From Streptomyces sp. TRM70350 (GTDB lineage: Bacteria; Actinomycetota; Actinomycetes; Streptomycetales; Streptomycetaceae): a stretch of DNA of 64,000 bases. The DNA is taken from the NCBI RefSeq assembly GCF_019219825.1, contig NZ_JAHUXH010000017.1, positions 62,001 through 126,000 on the forward strand. Direction: 5' to 3'. The notes under the pieces were generated by a model that saw only the letters and a program-made list of their open reading frames with translations, did no database searches and was not told where the DNA came from. The translations under genes were made by a program, and so were the position numbers. This document shows positions 52,853 through 62,101 of this stretch, piece after piece. Position 1 is the first letter of the stretch; each line of letters begins with the position of its first letter.

Positions 52853-53210
52853 GAACACGCGAGCACACCCGTCGCCACGGGAGAACGAGGCCGTCTCAAG
52901 GGATCCGTCGGCTCTCCTCGCGACTGCCTGTTGCGGCCCTTGGTGTCCCACCGCTCTTCCAGCAGGGCATGGACGAGGTGGACTGAGTACGTCCACGAAA
53001 GCCTTGTCGTCCCATGGAACCCGATTCGTCAACGGTGGTGTACGAGCGCCCGAGAGCCTGCTCCCCAGAGGTCGTCGAAATCGTCAAGTGCATCCCGGCG
53101 CGCCCCGACGCTCCGGCGTCAGCGGCTCCGCACCACCTCGACGAGCATGCCTGTGCACACTGGAGCGGTCCTCAAGGCGGAGGAACGAGGGGGAGGGGAG
53201 AAGGGTCGGT
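52853..53210. other. No recognisable gene, right cluster border
   Basis: Frames are short and not protein-like; a plus frame ending PLFQQGMDEVD (52980) could be a relic but no family is recognised. This is where intact cluster DNA gives way to decayed flank. Confidence 0.35.
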
Positions 53211-53690
53211 TCAGCCCGGCTTGAGAAGTCCGGCTTCGACCCCGGCCCTGCCGAAGGCGCTCGCGAGCTCGGCGAGATGCTCACAGTGAGCGTCGCCCAG
53301 GGCGGCGTAAGCGGGAAGGGCCAGGCGTTCCGTGCGGTCCTCGATGTGCCGCCGCAGAATGGCGCCGCCCGTGCTGAGGGACTCGCCGTCCAGGAGACCC
53401 GCTCGCGCAGCCGCTCCTGGGCGCCGGCCCACTCCTCCTCGGGCCAGGCGCGGCTCGCCCTGGCAACGCGGCATGCGCGGCGAAGAGCGCCGCGGCCCTG
53501 CCCATGGTCGCAGGCCGCCTCGGCGGCCCGGCGGGCCAGAGATGACCAGCCAGCTCGATGGATGCTCGGCCGAACGCGGCGCTGCGGGACCCAGCTCTGC
53601 GTACCGTCGCCTCGCCTCGGGGACGAAGTAGATCGTCCCGTGTACCGGCTCCAGCCCGCGCCAGGCCGCGCGTGCTGCCTTCGTGGGTCA
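53211..53690 (-). pseudogene. SCO6745-like family gene, decayed
   Basis: Minus-strand pieces in different frames: ARAAWRGLEPVHGTIYFVPE (near 53640-53690), AAALFAAHAALP (about 53490), WPEEEWAGAQERLRER (about 53430) and LLDGESLSTGGAILRRHIED to the stop at 53211. This order and wording match the helical SCO6745-like actinobacterial family, which is normally nearly twice as long. At least two frameshifts and internal loss of sequence leave it non-functional. Confidence 0.6.
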
Positions 53691-53804
53691 CCTCTGTGGA
53701 GAGCCGGCGAACGGGGTATGCGCTGACATACCTCCCAGCGTGGACAGCGGGTGCGCGTGTCCTTCGAAGAACGTCGGCGCCGAGCGCGCTGTGACGGGTC
53801 ATGA

Positions 53805-54176
53805 ACGCCTCGGCCGGGCACGACCTGGGCCGCGATCTCCTTGCGCCTCGCGGCGACGAAGTTGCGCACCATCGGATACGGGATCGCCTCGCCGCACTCC
53901 TCCTCGATCCGTCCGACGATCCGCCACTCGGTGTGCCGCTGCTTGCGCGCGGCGCATCGAGGTCAGCCCGCAGCCAGGCATCGACCGCCTGCTTGTAGGG
54001 CTCGATCCGCTGCGAGGTCCGTACCGGCCGCCGCGGGCGGGCACCGGCGAAGCCAGTGCCTCGCGCACGAGCCGACGGTGAACGCCGTACTTCCGCGACA
54101 GAGCCCGGATCGACATCTGCTGCTGCCAGGTGTCCCGCCGGGTCCGGTCAGACAATTCCTGCTTGGACAAAGACAT
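53805..54176 (-). pseudogene. IS21-family IstA transposase fragment
   Basis: From the ATG at 54176: SLSKQELSDRTRRDTWQQQM, IRALSRKYGVHRRLVREALA, the N-terminal helix-turn-helix of IstA. The frame then shifts; AWLRADLDAPRKQRHTEWRI and MVRNFVAARRKEIAAQV follow in another frame. The catalytic core and IstB are absent. Confidence 0.75.
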
Positions 54177-54801
54177 CGACGGCACTGCCCCTGCCGGAGA
54201 CCACAGGAACCGTCTCACTGCGAGAGCCGGGTGGGGTCACCCCCGGTCACCGTCCCTCAATGCGCCCGTGCGACCCGTCAACTCGGGCTGGCGGACGCCA
54301 ACATGCCGGGGCCAAGGAACGATGTCACAGCCAGGCCGGCGCCGGCTGACTGCCACCTTCGCGAGGACGAGCGGGAGAAGCCTGTCGGCGACACCGGTTG
54401 CTGATCGACCGCGTGAATGGCCGAGGGGTCACCCCGCGTCTCCGGAATCACAGCAGGCCAGTGGCTGACACCGCGCCTTCCGCCGCGCCAGGGCCGGGTC
54501 TTCGCCGCAGCCGCGATAGACCACGGCTCAAGATCCTGCGGCTGGGGCTCGCGGCGGGGTCAGACAGGGCAACCGTGCGGCCCCGGACTCGGCCGCGACG
54601 GCGGATGACCAGACATCCGCTCGTCAGACTTGACGTGTTGTCGGCCGGTCTGCCTGCCTGCCCGGCGGGGTTGGGTAGCCGCCGATCACGGGCAGGGGCG
54701 GCCCCTGAGCGGAGACGTTCTGGGGCCGCTGTGCACGCGCCCCCGGAGGGCCGGTCGGTTCTCTGCGGCTGCGGCGGTGCCGAGTTACGGGCGTGGTCCA
54801 G
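54177..54801. other. Gene-free stretch of about 620 bases
   Basis: Nothing recognisable on either strand: several overlapping Arg/Pro-rich frames, no ribosome sites paired with domain-like protein, no repeats noticed. Confidence 0.4.
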
Positions 54802-56196
54802 TCAACGCTGGTAGTACGCCATGGTCATCACGTCGGGCTTGACCGTGACGACGGCTTGGGGCCGCGGCGGGCGGGAGGTGAGACGGAAGGCCGGCCAGAG
54901 CTGAAGGATGGTCGCCAGAATGATCTGGAGCTCGCTCCAGGCGAAGTTCTCCCCGATGCACTTGCGGCGGCCGTCGCCGAAGGCGAGGAAGGAGCCCCGG
55001 GTCGCTGTGGCCCGTTCGGGTGTCCAGCGGTCCGGGTTGAAGGTGTCCGGGTCGGGGAAGTGGGCCGGATCGTGCTGGTGCAGGTAGGGGCTCCAGACGA
55101 CGTCGGCGCCCTGGGGGATGTGGTGGCTGCCGAGAGTGATGTCGCGGGTGGCTGTCCTTGTCACCATCCACGCGGGCCCGTACTTGCGGACGGCTTCCTG
55201 CAGGACCTGGCGGGCGTACGGGAGGCGGTCGAGGTCCTCGTAGTCCAGTGGCCGCTCGCCGCACACGGCGGCGAGTTCGGCGCGCAGGCGCTGTTCGACG
55301 TCAGGGTGCCGGGTGATCTCGTACAGCGTCCACGCCAGGGTGGTGCCGGTGGTCTCGATGGCCCCGGTCAGCAGGGTGATGGCCTCGTCTTGCAGCTGCT
55401 GACGCGTCAAGGGGTCCTCTGCGGTCAGCAGGGTGGCGAACAGACCGGCCTGTTGCGCCTGGGCGGCATGAGGGCATCCTGCGGGATCAGCCGTGGTGGC
55501 TGTGGCGGCGGGGCTCGGCTGGGCGTTCTGGTGGTGGTCGATGGCCTGGTCGATGAGAGCGCGCAGCTGTGCGACGCGTTCGGCGTGCGCACGGTTGGCG
55601 GGCAGAGGCAGATTGTTGATCCACGAGGGGAGAACGGTCTGACGGATGGTCCCCTTCATGATGGCGGGCATGAGGGCGGTGAACTCGGTTTGCAGGTGCT
55701 CTGGCAGGTCTGTGCCGAACAGGGCGGTGAGGAAGGCGGCGAGGGTGATGTCGTTCATGTCGGCGTACACGTCGCGGTGTTCGCCTTCGGACCATGCGCC
55801 GACCATGGCCCGCACTCGCTCGATCATGGCGGTGCCGCGGGTGGCGATGTGGGCCTTGTTGAACATTGGCTGCATCAGGCGCCGGTTGCGCAGGTGTGTG
55901 TCGCCGTCGGCGACGGTTGCCAGACCGTCGCCGAAGAACACCCGTAGGGCGTCGATGATTTTGCCGCCCTTGGCGAAGTGAGCTGCGTCAGTGACCAGGA
56001 CCCGGCGGGTCAGTGCGGGGTCGGTGACCACGTATGCGGGCGTCGGCCCGATCCGTATGCGCACGACGCTGCCGTGCCGGCGCAGTGATGTGATGAAGGG
56101 CAGTGGATCGCGGGCGAGTCGGTGCGCGTGTCCGATCAGCGGCAGGCCGCCGGGCGCGGCAGGTGCGGGGGCAGGTACGGCAGTCGATGCTGTCAC
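54802..56196 (-). CDS. Cytochrome P450 of the terpene-oxidising type
   Basis: A 464-residue class-I-like P450. PGGLPLIGHAHRLARDPLPF opening, I-helix LLTGAIETTGTTLAW (A/GxxTT), ExxR in EAVRKYGP, PDRWTPER, heme loop FGDGRRKCIGENFAWSE (Cys about 413). The heme-loop form and long N-terminus resemble actinobacterial P450s that work on cyclic terpenes (pentalenene or albaflavenone type) rather than on carrier-bound amino acids. GTG 56196 has GAGGAG upstream; GTG 56250 is an alternative start. No terpene synthase is in the window. It lies outside the NRPS cluster, beyond decayed genes, so participation in it is doubtful. Confidence 0.8.
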   Translation of the reverse strand: MTASTAVPAPAPAAPGGLPLIGHAHRLARDPLPFITSLRRHGSVVRIRIGPTPAYVVTDPALTRRVLVTDAAHFAKGGKIIDALRVFFGDGLATVADGDTHLRNRRLMQPMFNKAHIATRGTAMIERVRAMVGAWSEGEHRDVYADMNDITLAAFLTALFGTDLPEHLQTEFTALMPAIMKGTIRQTVLPSWINNLPLPANRAHAERVAQLRALIDQAIDHHQNAQPSPAATATTADPAGCPHAAQAQQAGLFATLLTAEDPLTRQQLQDEAITLLTGAIETTGTTLAWTLYEITRHPDVEQRLRAELAAVCGERPLDYEDLDRLPYARQVLQEAVRKYGPAWMVTRTATRDITLGSHHIPQGADVVWSPYLHQHDPAHFPDPDTFNPDRWTPERATATRGSFLAFGDGRRKCIGENFAWSELQIILATILQLWPAFRLTSRPPRPQAVVTVKPDVMTMAYYQR

Positions 56197-56940
56197 GGCC
56201 TTGGCACTCCTCGTAGGTGGGGGCTGCGGCCGATGCATGCCCATGAGCACGTCGTGGAATGCGGTCCCGGAGTGATCAGTGCGTCACATGCGACCGCTGC
56301 CGCGCACAAGCTGCCTGTTCTCAGTCGTTGTCCGGCTTCGGGGCGCTGCTCGCGGAGGCCACCTTGGGGAAGGAGCCGAGGCGTCACTTTTCGACGATGT
56401 AGTGCACGGTCTGCCGGCTCCCCTGTACGCCCCGCGCGGTCTCCCCGTAGGTGTAGGGCCGAGGAATACGTCCGCTTGGTCTGCGCGTTGTGGGGTGCTT
56501 GAGCCGCGTTGTACGCAATGAGGCCAGTCGGGCGAGACGACGGGCTCTCGCTGCGTCCGTGGAGGGGGGCGTCTTCCGGCGGTGCGCCGTGAAGGAGAGC
56601 CGTTAACGGGGCGGTTCGATCCCGTGGCATGGGTGATCTTCTCCGCGCTGAGCAGGACAGCGAGAATCTCCCGGCCCGTGGCTGGCAGGCTCTGCTCCTG
56701 GTGTCGGAAACCCTTCAGCAGTGCGGTCAACTCGTCGGCTACCGGCGTGGGTTCAGCCGGGGTTGACTGGGGCTCGGCCTACCGGGGCTGCGCATCGGTT
56801 CACCCGGGCTCTCCACAGCTGGCCGGCGGGACGCCGCCAGAGCCATGAGCTACCTTGATCGCTCTTGTATGCGACCGGGGGCCGAAGGCCGCACGCATCG
56901 GGCGTGCGCCCGTGAAGGCTGGCCCCGCTGTTCCGTGCCA
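56197..56940. other. Non-coding or decayed stretch upstream of the P450
   Basis: Some 740 bases with only low-complexity frames. A minus-strand patch (LLKGFRHQEQSLPATGREIL, about 56660-56720) is the most protein-like part but lacks start and known family. Control elements of the P450 gene should lie at its left end. Confidence 0.35.
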
Positions 56941-57026
56941 CTGAAGGTTGAAAGCCACATCCGACGCCCTGGGGTGAAGAACCGTACGAAGGGCCCGCCC
57001 TTTGCCGGTCGACAACGTAGGGAAGG
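56941..57026 (-). repeat. Left arm of an 86-bp imperfect inverted repeat
   Basis: Read on the minus strand (57026 to 56941) this segment matches the plus strand at 57731-57817, sharing CCCTACGTT, CCCTTCGTA-GGTTC and GGGCGTCGG-TGTGGCTTTCAA. It lies 25 bases past the stop codon of the gene at 57051-57587. Confidence 0.7.
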
Positions 57027-57050
57027 TTCACCACCCAGGGAGGTCACGGG

Positions 57051-57587
57051 TCAGCCTTCGTCCGCTCTGGACAGGGCTTCGGTGATCATGCGGGTGGCGA
57101 AGTCGCGGTCGTCGGTGAGTCGGTTGATGTGCTCGGCGAGGAGGAAGACGGTGGCTTCCAGGGGATTGAGCTCGTCCTTGGTCCAGTATCCGTACTGCTT
57201 GCGCCACAGGCTGGGGCTCAGGCCGGTGCCGGCAGCGACGAGCAGACCGGCCATGGTGGGGATGGCCTCGGGACGGACGCTCTTGGGCATCATGCGCAGC
57301 GTGGCCACGAGATTGGGCACCACGCACTCGATGACGTCCTTGCCGTGGTCCTCGTAGGCCATCCGTAGCCACTGCATGAACATGTAGATCAGCGTGCACG
57401 CGCCGTCCAGCATGTCATCGACCCCGCCGGGGCCCAAGGAGGCGGCGAACTGGTCGGTCAGCGCCTGTTGTTCGGCGTCGGTCTCGGTCTTGTTGTCGTA
57501 GATGGCTTTGAGCCGAGAGTCGATCATCATGAGCGCTGCGCCTACATCGCCGGCGGGGGCGTGCTGGGGGTCGCAGGGCGATGACAC
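57051..57587 (-). CDS. Unrecognised 178-residue protein
   Basis: I do not recognise the family. The protein begins VSSPCDPQHAPAGDVG and is mostly helical: LDGACTLIYMFMQWLRMAYE, CVVPNLVATLRMMPKSVRPE, TMAGLLVAAGTGLSPSLWRK, NPLEATVFLLAEHINRLTDD. There is no signal peptide, and hydrophobic runs are too short and mixed for membrane segments. The start at GTG 57587 is firm because AAGGAGGAA lies six bases upstream. The composition is normal for the host. The gene is bracketed by an 86-bp inverted repeat and lies in a zone of IS relics, so it may have been moved as a cassette. A role with the P450 downstream on the same strand is possible but unproven. Confidence 0.75.
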   Translation of the reverse strand: MSSPCDPQHAPAGDVGAALMMIDSRLKAIYDNKTETDAEQQALTDQFAASLGPGGVDDMLDGACTLIYMFMQWLRMAYEDHGKDVIECVVPNLVATLRMMPKSVRPEAIPTMAGLLVAAGTGLSPSLWRKQYGYWTKDELNPLEATVFLLAEHINRLTDDRDFATRMITEALSRADEG

Positions 57588-57730
57588 AGGATTCCTCCTT
57601 GGCTGGCCGTGGGTAGCGCGGCGTGGCCGTACAGTAGCCCGCCGATGATGCGCAGGTCTGACGAATCCCCTGAAAGGCCCTTTGTGCGGCCGTATTCGGA
57701 TCGGTCGAGGGTGCCCTGCGCCAGGGCAAA

Positions 57731-57817
57731 CGTCCCTACGTTCTTCCAAGGGATCGGGCGAGCCCCTTCGTATGGTTCACCCGGCCAGGGGCGTCGGGTG
57801 TGGCTTTCAAGCTTCTG
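57731..57817 (+). repeat. Right arm of the imperfect inverted repeat
   Basis: Partner of 56941-57026 in opposite orientation, about 75-80 percent alike by eye with several small gaps. It begins 144 bases upstream of the GTG at 57587. Neither arm shows a transposase frame. Confidence 0.7.
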
Positions 57818-57869
57818 CCGCATGTGGCTGTCGTCCGTGGGAGGCCCACCAGCAGCACACCGCACGGAG

Positions 57870-58050
57870 GCACTACCTGGCCGCGATCTGGGTCGGCATC
57901 GAGGCAGGCGAGACCCACCACCACTGCGTCTGCAATCGACGAGAGCGGCCGACGGCTGCTGTCCCGACGCGAGGCCATGACGAGTTCGAACTACTCGAAC
58001 TACTCGCAGACGTCCTGGCCCTGTGCGACGAGGTGACCTGGGGCAGCGAC
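57870..58050 (+). pseudogene. IS110-family transposase N-terminal fragment
   Basis: IWVGIEAGETHHHCV, then in another frame AIDESGRRLLSRREA, then FELLELLADVLALCDEVTWG: the opening DEDD-domain blocks of IS110-family transposases, broken by frameshifts. The remaining three quarters of the gene are absent. Confidence 0.7.
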
Positions 58051-58165
58051 CCGGCCGAGCCCTGCGGCAGTGGGTCCGGCAGGCCGAGGCCGACGCCGGT
58101 GACCGGGACGACCGGCTGACCACCGCCGAACGCGAGGAGCCGAAGCGCTCCGCGAACAAGTGAAG
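58047..58165 (+). pseudogene. IS3-family OrfA fragment
   Basis: LRQWVRQAEADAGDRDDRLT and TAEREEPKR match the helix-turn-helix and linker of IS3 OrfA (…LRxWVRQAExDAG..LTxxEREEL). It follows the IS110 relic directly and ends in a stop near 58164; OrfB is missing. Confidence 0.65.
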
Positions 58166-58486
58166 GGGAAGCCGTACTGGACCCGGCGGAAGCGGCGCCC
58201 TCTGTCGACGGCGTGCAGGGGCTGATGTCCTGGGAGGAGGCGAGCCGCCCGGGCAACGAATGGCTGGTAGGGCTTGGTCAGGGGCCCACACTCCCGCCAC
58301 AGGGGGACAATCCCGGCCCCGGGAGCGGCCCCAGCGTCGCCCGTCGAACACTGCCGTCATCCGGGTTGCGCGCAACACCTGAAGCACCTCGGAATTACTC
58401 CTGCCCGCGCTGCCCGGTTGCTGCGATCGGGCGACGCTCGGCACGTGGAGCGTCGGCTGTCGAGGCTTCGGCACCATGCTGAGTGC
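58166..58486 (+). other. Region before the GH2 gene
   Basis: The frame of the GH2 gene is open through part of this region and contains HLGITPARAARLLRSGDARH, which looks protein-like but unlike the N-terminus of a secreted glycosidase. No firm feature. Confidence 0.35.
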
Positions 58487-61288
58487 ATGCCTCAACTCCT
58501 GGGCAGGGTGTCGCCGTGCCGCCCTGGGTACCCGTTCCCGTCCATCCCGGCCCGTGGCCGGCCACGCCGCCGGGCCCGGGTACCCGGCCGGTTTGTCGTC
58601 TGCGCCCTCCTCGGCCTGTTCGTCTTCCTGGTCCCTGCCCTCGCCCCGGGCGGCTTTACGGGCCAGGCGGCGATCGGTGGTCCGCCGGCTGCCGCCGTGG
58701 TGACCGGCGGCGGTGACTCCGGCATGGCGCTGGCCGGGTTCATGATCCAGTCGACTGCCCGGGTGACGGATCCGGCGGCCGAGGTGTCCAGCCCCGGCTA
58801 TCCGACGACGGGGTGGTACAAGGCCGGCCCTCGTTCCACCGTCCTCGCCGCCCTGCTGGCGGCCGGTGTCCACCCCGACCCGTTCCACTCCACCAACCAG
58901 AAGCTGATCCCCGCCGCCGACTTCACGGTCCCGTGGTGGTACCGGTCCGACTTCTCGGTCGACGACAGGCGGGTAGGCCGTACGTATCTCGACTTCAGCG
59001 GGGTGACCTCCGCCGCCGACGTCTTCGTCAACGGCCGTCGGATCGCGGCGGCGAGCACGGTCGCCGGGACCTACACCCGGCACGAGCTGGACATCACTGC
59101 TCTGATCAGGCCGGGCACCAACACGGTCGCCTTCCGGGTCCAGCCCAACGACCCGCGCAAGCACCTCACCGTGGGCTGGCTCGACTGGCTGCAGCCGCCA
59201 CCGGACGGGAACATGGGCATCGTCCGCGACGTCGTCGTCCGCCGCAGCGGCCCGGTGGTCCTGCGTGACGCCCACGTCGTCACCGACCTGGCCGTGCCGT
59301 CGCTGGCCTTTGCCGACCTGACCGTCAAGGCCCGCCTGCGCAACGACTCACCCGACACCGTCACGGCGCTGCTGTCCGGCACGGCCGGGCCCGCAGCCCT
59401 CAGCCGGCGGGTGACGCTGGCGCCCGGGGAGAGCCGGACCGTGGTCTTCGCCCCGGCCGACCACCCCGGGCTCCATGTGCCTTCGCCACGCGTATGGTGG
59501 CCCGCCGGGATGGGCGGGCAGCCCCTGTACGACCTCGACCTGGCCGTGACGGTCGACGGAGTCACCTCCGACACCGCACACACCGCCTTCGGTATCCGCG
59601 ACGTGCAGGCGCCGATCAATGCCGACGGTGCGCGCCAGTACCGGATCAACGGCCGTCCGCTGCTGATCAAGGGCGCGGGCTGGTCCCCCGACGCGTTCCT
59701 GCGCTGGGACCCCGTCTACGCCGAGGACCGCATGCGGTACGTCCGTGACCTGGGCCTGAACCTGCTGCGCCTGGAGGGCCACCTGGAGCCCGACGAGTTC
59801 TTCGACCTCGCGGACCGGTACGGAATCCTCACGCTGCCCGGCTGGGAGTGCTGCAACAAGTGGGAAGGGGAGGTCAACCGCGGGGAGTCCGGGGAGAAGT
59901 GGGACGCCGCCGACCACGCAGTCGCGAGAGCGTCGATGGCCGCCGAGGCGGCCCGGCTGCGCCACCACCCCAGCGTGATCTCGTTCCTGATCGGCAGCGA
60001 CGCGGCGCCCAACGCCGAGATCGAGTCGGGATACCTCAAAGCGCTGCGGGCGGCCGACTGGAACGTGCCCGTGATCCCTTCCGCCTCCGGGAAGCCGTCA
60101 CCCGTCACCGGCCGCTCCGGGATGCGGATGACCGGCCCCTACGACTGGGTGCCGCCCGGCTACTGGTACGACAAGCGCGAGGGAGGAGCCACCGGCTTCA
60201 ACTCCGAGACCAGCGCCGGAGTGAGCATCCCCACCCTCGACACCCTGCGGCGGATGCTGACCCCGACCGAGCTGGAGACCCTCTGGAAGCGACCCTCCGC
60301 TCCCCAGTACCACCGCTCCCCCTCACCCACATTCTCGACACTCAAGCTGTACAACGCCGCGCTCGCCGGCCGCTACGGACCCCCGACCGACCTCGGCGAC
60401 TACGTGCGCAAGGCCCAGCTCGCCCAGTACGAGAACGTCCGGGCGCAGTTCGAGGCGTACTCCCGCAACGCCAAGGACACCACCGCCCCCGCGACCGGCG
60501 TCATCCACTGGATGCTCAACAGTGGCTGGACGTCCCTGCACTGGCAGCTCATCGACCGCTATCTGGACCAGAACGGGGCCTACTTCGGCGCGAAGAAGGC
60601 CAACGAACCCCTCCACATCCAGTACGGCTACGACAACCGTACGGTGAGCATCGTCAACAACCGCTCAACCGCCGCCTCGGGACTGAAGGCCCGGGTCACG
60701 CTCTTCAACACCGACGGGACCAAGATGTACGACCGCACGGTGACCGGTGTCGACGTCGAAGCCCGCGGCGTGACCACCACCTCGCTGACCGTCCCGGCCA
60801 CGGTCCCCGGTCTGGCAAGGACGTACCTGGCCCGGCTGTTGCTCACCGACACCACCGGCCGGGAAGTGAGCCGCAACGTCTACTGGCTCTCCACCCGCGA
60901 CGACGTCCTCGATTACGCTCACACCGACTGGTACCACACCCCCACCACCTCCTACGCCGACCTGACGGGACTGAACTCGATGCCGCAGGTCACCTTGGAC
61001 GTGACGGCCACAACGACGGTAACCAGGCCCGGCACGTCGACGACGACCGTGACCCTCCGCCACCCGGGCACCACGAAGGCGCCCGCTCTGCTCACCGACG
61101 TCGACGTGGTGTCCGCGGACGGGAAGACTCCCACGCTGCCCATCCACTGGAACGACAATCAGATCAGCCTGTGGCCGGGCGAATCGGCAACCTTGGTGGC
61201 GTCCCATCGGACAGTCGATCCGGAGCGCACCCCACGCGTACGTGTCTCTGGATGGAACGCCCGGGCCGTCACCGTCCCGTCCAGCTGA
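58487..61288 (+). CDS. GH2 exo-beta-D-glucosaminidase (CsxA-like), secreted
   Basis: A 933-residue glycoside hydrolase family 2 enzyme. It has a hydrophobic export segment near residues 38-58 (VVCALLGLFVFLVPALAP) after a long basic stretch, a sugar-binding jelly roll (TTGWYKAGPRSTVLAALLAA, PWWYRSDF, TYLDFSGV), an Ig-like domain, a TIM barrel (INGRPLLIKGAGWSPDAFLR, LNLLRLEGHLEPDEFFDLAD) and C-terminal beta domains. Candidate catalytic residues follow CsxA: Asp in FLIGSDAAPN (about 503) and Glu in FNSETSAG (about 573). It should remove GlcN from chitosan ends. The ATG at 58487 has a weak ribosome site, so the start is uncertain. The sugar transporter beyond 62.1 kb could import its products. 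Confidence 0.85.
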   Translation: MPQLLGRVSPCRPGYPFPSIPARGRPRRRARVPGRFVVCALLGLFVFLVPALAPGGFTGQAAIGGPPAAAVVTGGGDSGMALAGFMIQSTARVTDPAAEVSSPGYPTTGWYKAGPRSTVLAALLAAGVHPDPFHSTNQKLIPAADFTVPWWYRSDFSVDDRRVGRTYLDFSGVTSAADVFVNGRRIAAASTVAGTYTRHELDITALIRPGTNTVAFRVQPNDPRKHLTVGWLDWLQPPPDGNMGIVRDVVVRRSGPVVLRDAHVVTDLAVPSLAFADLTVKARLRNDSPDTVTALLSGTAGPAALSRRVTLAPGESRTVVFAPADHPGLHVPSPRVWWPAGMGGQPLYDLDLAVTVDGVTSDTAHTAFGIRDVQAPINADGARQYRINGRPLLIKGAGWSPDAFLRWDPVYAEDRMRYVRDLGLNLLRLEGHLEPDEFFDLADRYGILTLPGWECCNKWEGEVNRGESGEKWDAADHAVARASMAAEAARLRHHPSVISFLIGSDAAPNAEIESGYLKALRAADWNVPVIPSASGKPSPVTGRSGMRMTGPYDWVPPGYWYDKREGGATGFNSETSAGVSIPTLDTLRRMLTPTELETLWKRPSAPQYHRSPSPTFSTLKLYNAALAGRYGPPTDLGDYVRKAQLAQYENVRAQFEAYSRNAKDTTAPATGVIHWMLNSGWTSLHWQLIDRYLDQNGAYFGAKKANEPLHIQYGYDNRTVSIVNNRSTAASGLKARVTLFNTDGTKMYDRTVTGVDVEARGVTTTSLTVPATVPGLARTYLARLLLTDTTGREVSRNVYWLSTRDDVLDYAHTDWYHTPTTSYADLTGLNSMPQVTLDVTATTTVTRPGTSTTTVTLRHPGTTKAPALLTDVDVVSADGKTPTLPIHWNDNQISLWPGESATLVASHRTVDPERTPRVRVSGWNARAVTVPSS

Positions 61289-61880
61289 CGATGCGGCACC
61301 ACACATCGTAGGTCCTCATGCCAGTTGGCCAAGGCGCATCGACGTGATCTGCCGGTGTGTGCACCGCGCCTTCCCCGCGCCGGTGCGGGCTGGTCGGCGA
61401 GGGCGTGGACGTCGTCGGCGAGTGCAAGGACCCCTAAGGCCGTGTGCTTCGTCGGCAGGACCCGGGCGACATGGTCACCTCCGCCGGCTTGGCGCCCCTT
61501 TGGTGGCCGGGCTCCCGGGCCTGCGCTCGCAGGATGAACGCTGCACTACGTGGTCGGCGTCTGCACCGCTGTCACCGCCCAACCGGGCAAGGCCGTCCCC
61601 CTCACCCCGCCCTGCAGCGAAGTGTCCCGAGCCGGTCCAGAGCGTCAAGTCACCGGTCATCAAGGTGGGCAGGCATGCGGCCGGGCCGGTGCAACGGCGC
61701 GAGGGCCTGCGGCCCGGCACCGAATCGCAGCGGCTTCAAGCGCATGTACTCATGCTTCGTGGCGTTGCGGATCCGACCCGCCGGGCGCGGGATCCGCAAC
61801 GCCGTCGGCGGGCCGGAAACTGCCCGTGTGCCGACTGCTGGCGGATATCGCCTGCGAGAGAGCGCGAGCCGACGCGGTTG
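61289..61880. other. Gene-free stretch with an IS end
   Basis: No intact gene. GTGCAAGGACCCCTAA at 61422-61437 repeats the right end and TAA flank of the element at 1084-1228, here without its partner end. A plus frame just before it (LVGEGVDVVGECKDP, then stop inside the repeat) may be the last codons of a lost transposase. Confidence 0.5.
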
Positions 61881-62085
61881 TGGTTCCTGAACCTGCCCGA
61901 GGACACCGCGCTGACCGCCCTCGTCAGGCCGGCGGAACTGCGCCGGCGGATCGAGCACGACTACCGCGAGATGAAGCAGGCCGCGGGACGTGCCCACTTC
62001 GAAGGCCGCACCTGGCAAGGCGGGCACCACCACGTCACCTTCGTCTGTGCCGCCTACGGCTTCTCCCACCCTGACCCATGTCGGG
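61881..62085 (+). pseudogene. IS701-family transposase C-terminal fragment
   Basis: WFLNLPEDTALTALVRPAEL, RRIEHDYREMKQAAGRAHFE and GRTWQGGHHHVTFVCAAYGF are the C-terminal blocks (with the YREMKQ-LG--HFEGR motif) of IS701-like transposases. It differs from the IS701 relic near 8.8 kb. The N-terminal two thirds are missing. Confidence 0.75.
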
Positions 62086-62101
62086 CGCGTGCCGAAGCCT
62101 C

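Noticed and set aside
54802..56196. Second P450 as part of the NRPS pathway
   Set aside because: It is separated from the cluster by about 2 kb of decayed genes and its heme-loop type resembles terpene oxidases. A role as indole hydroxylase cannot be excluded but nothing supports it.
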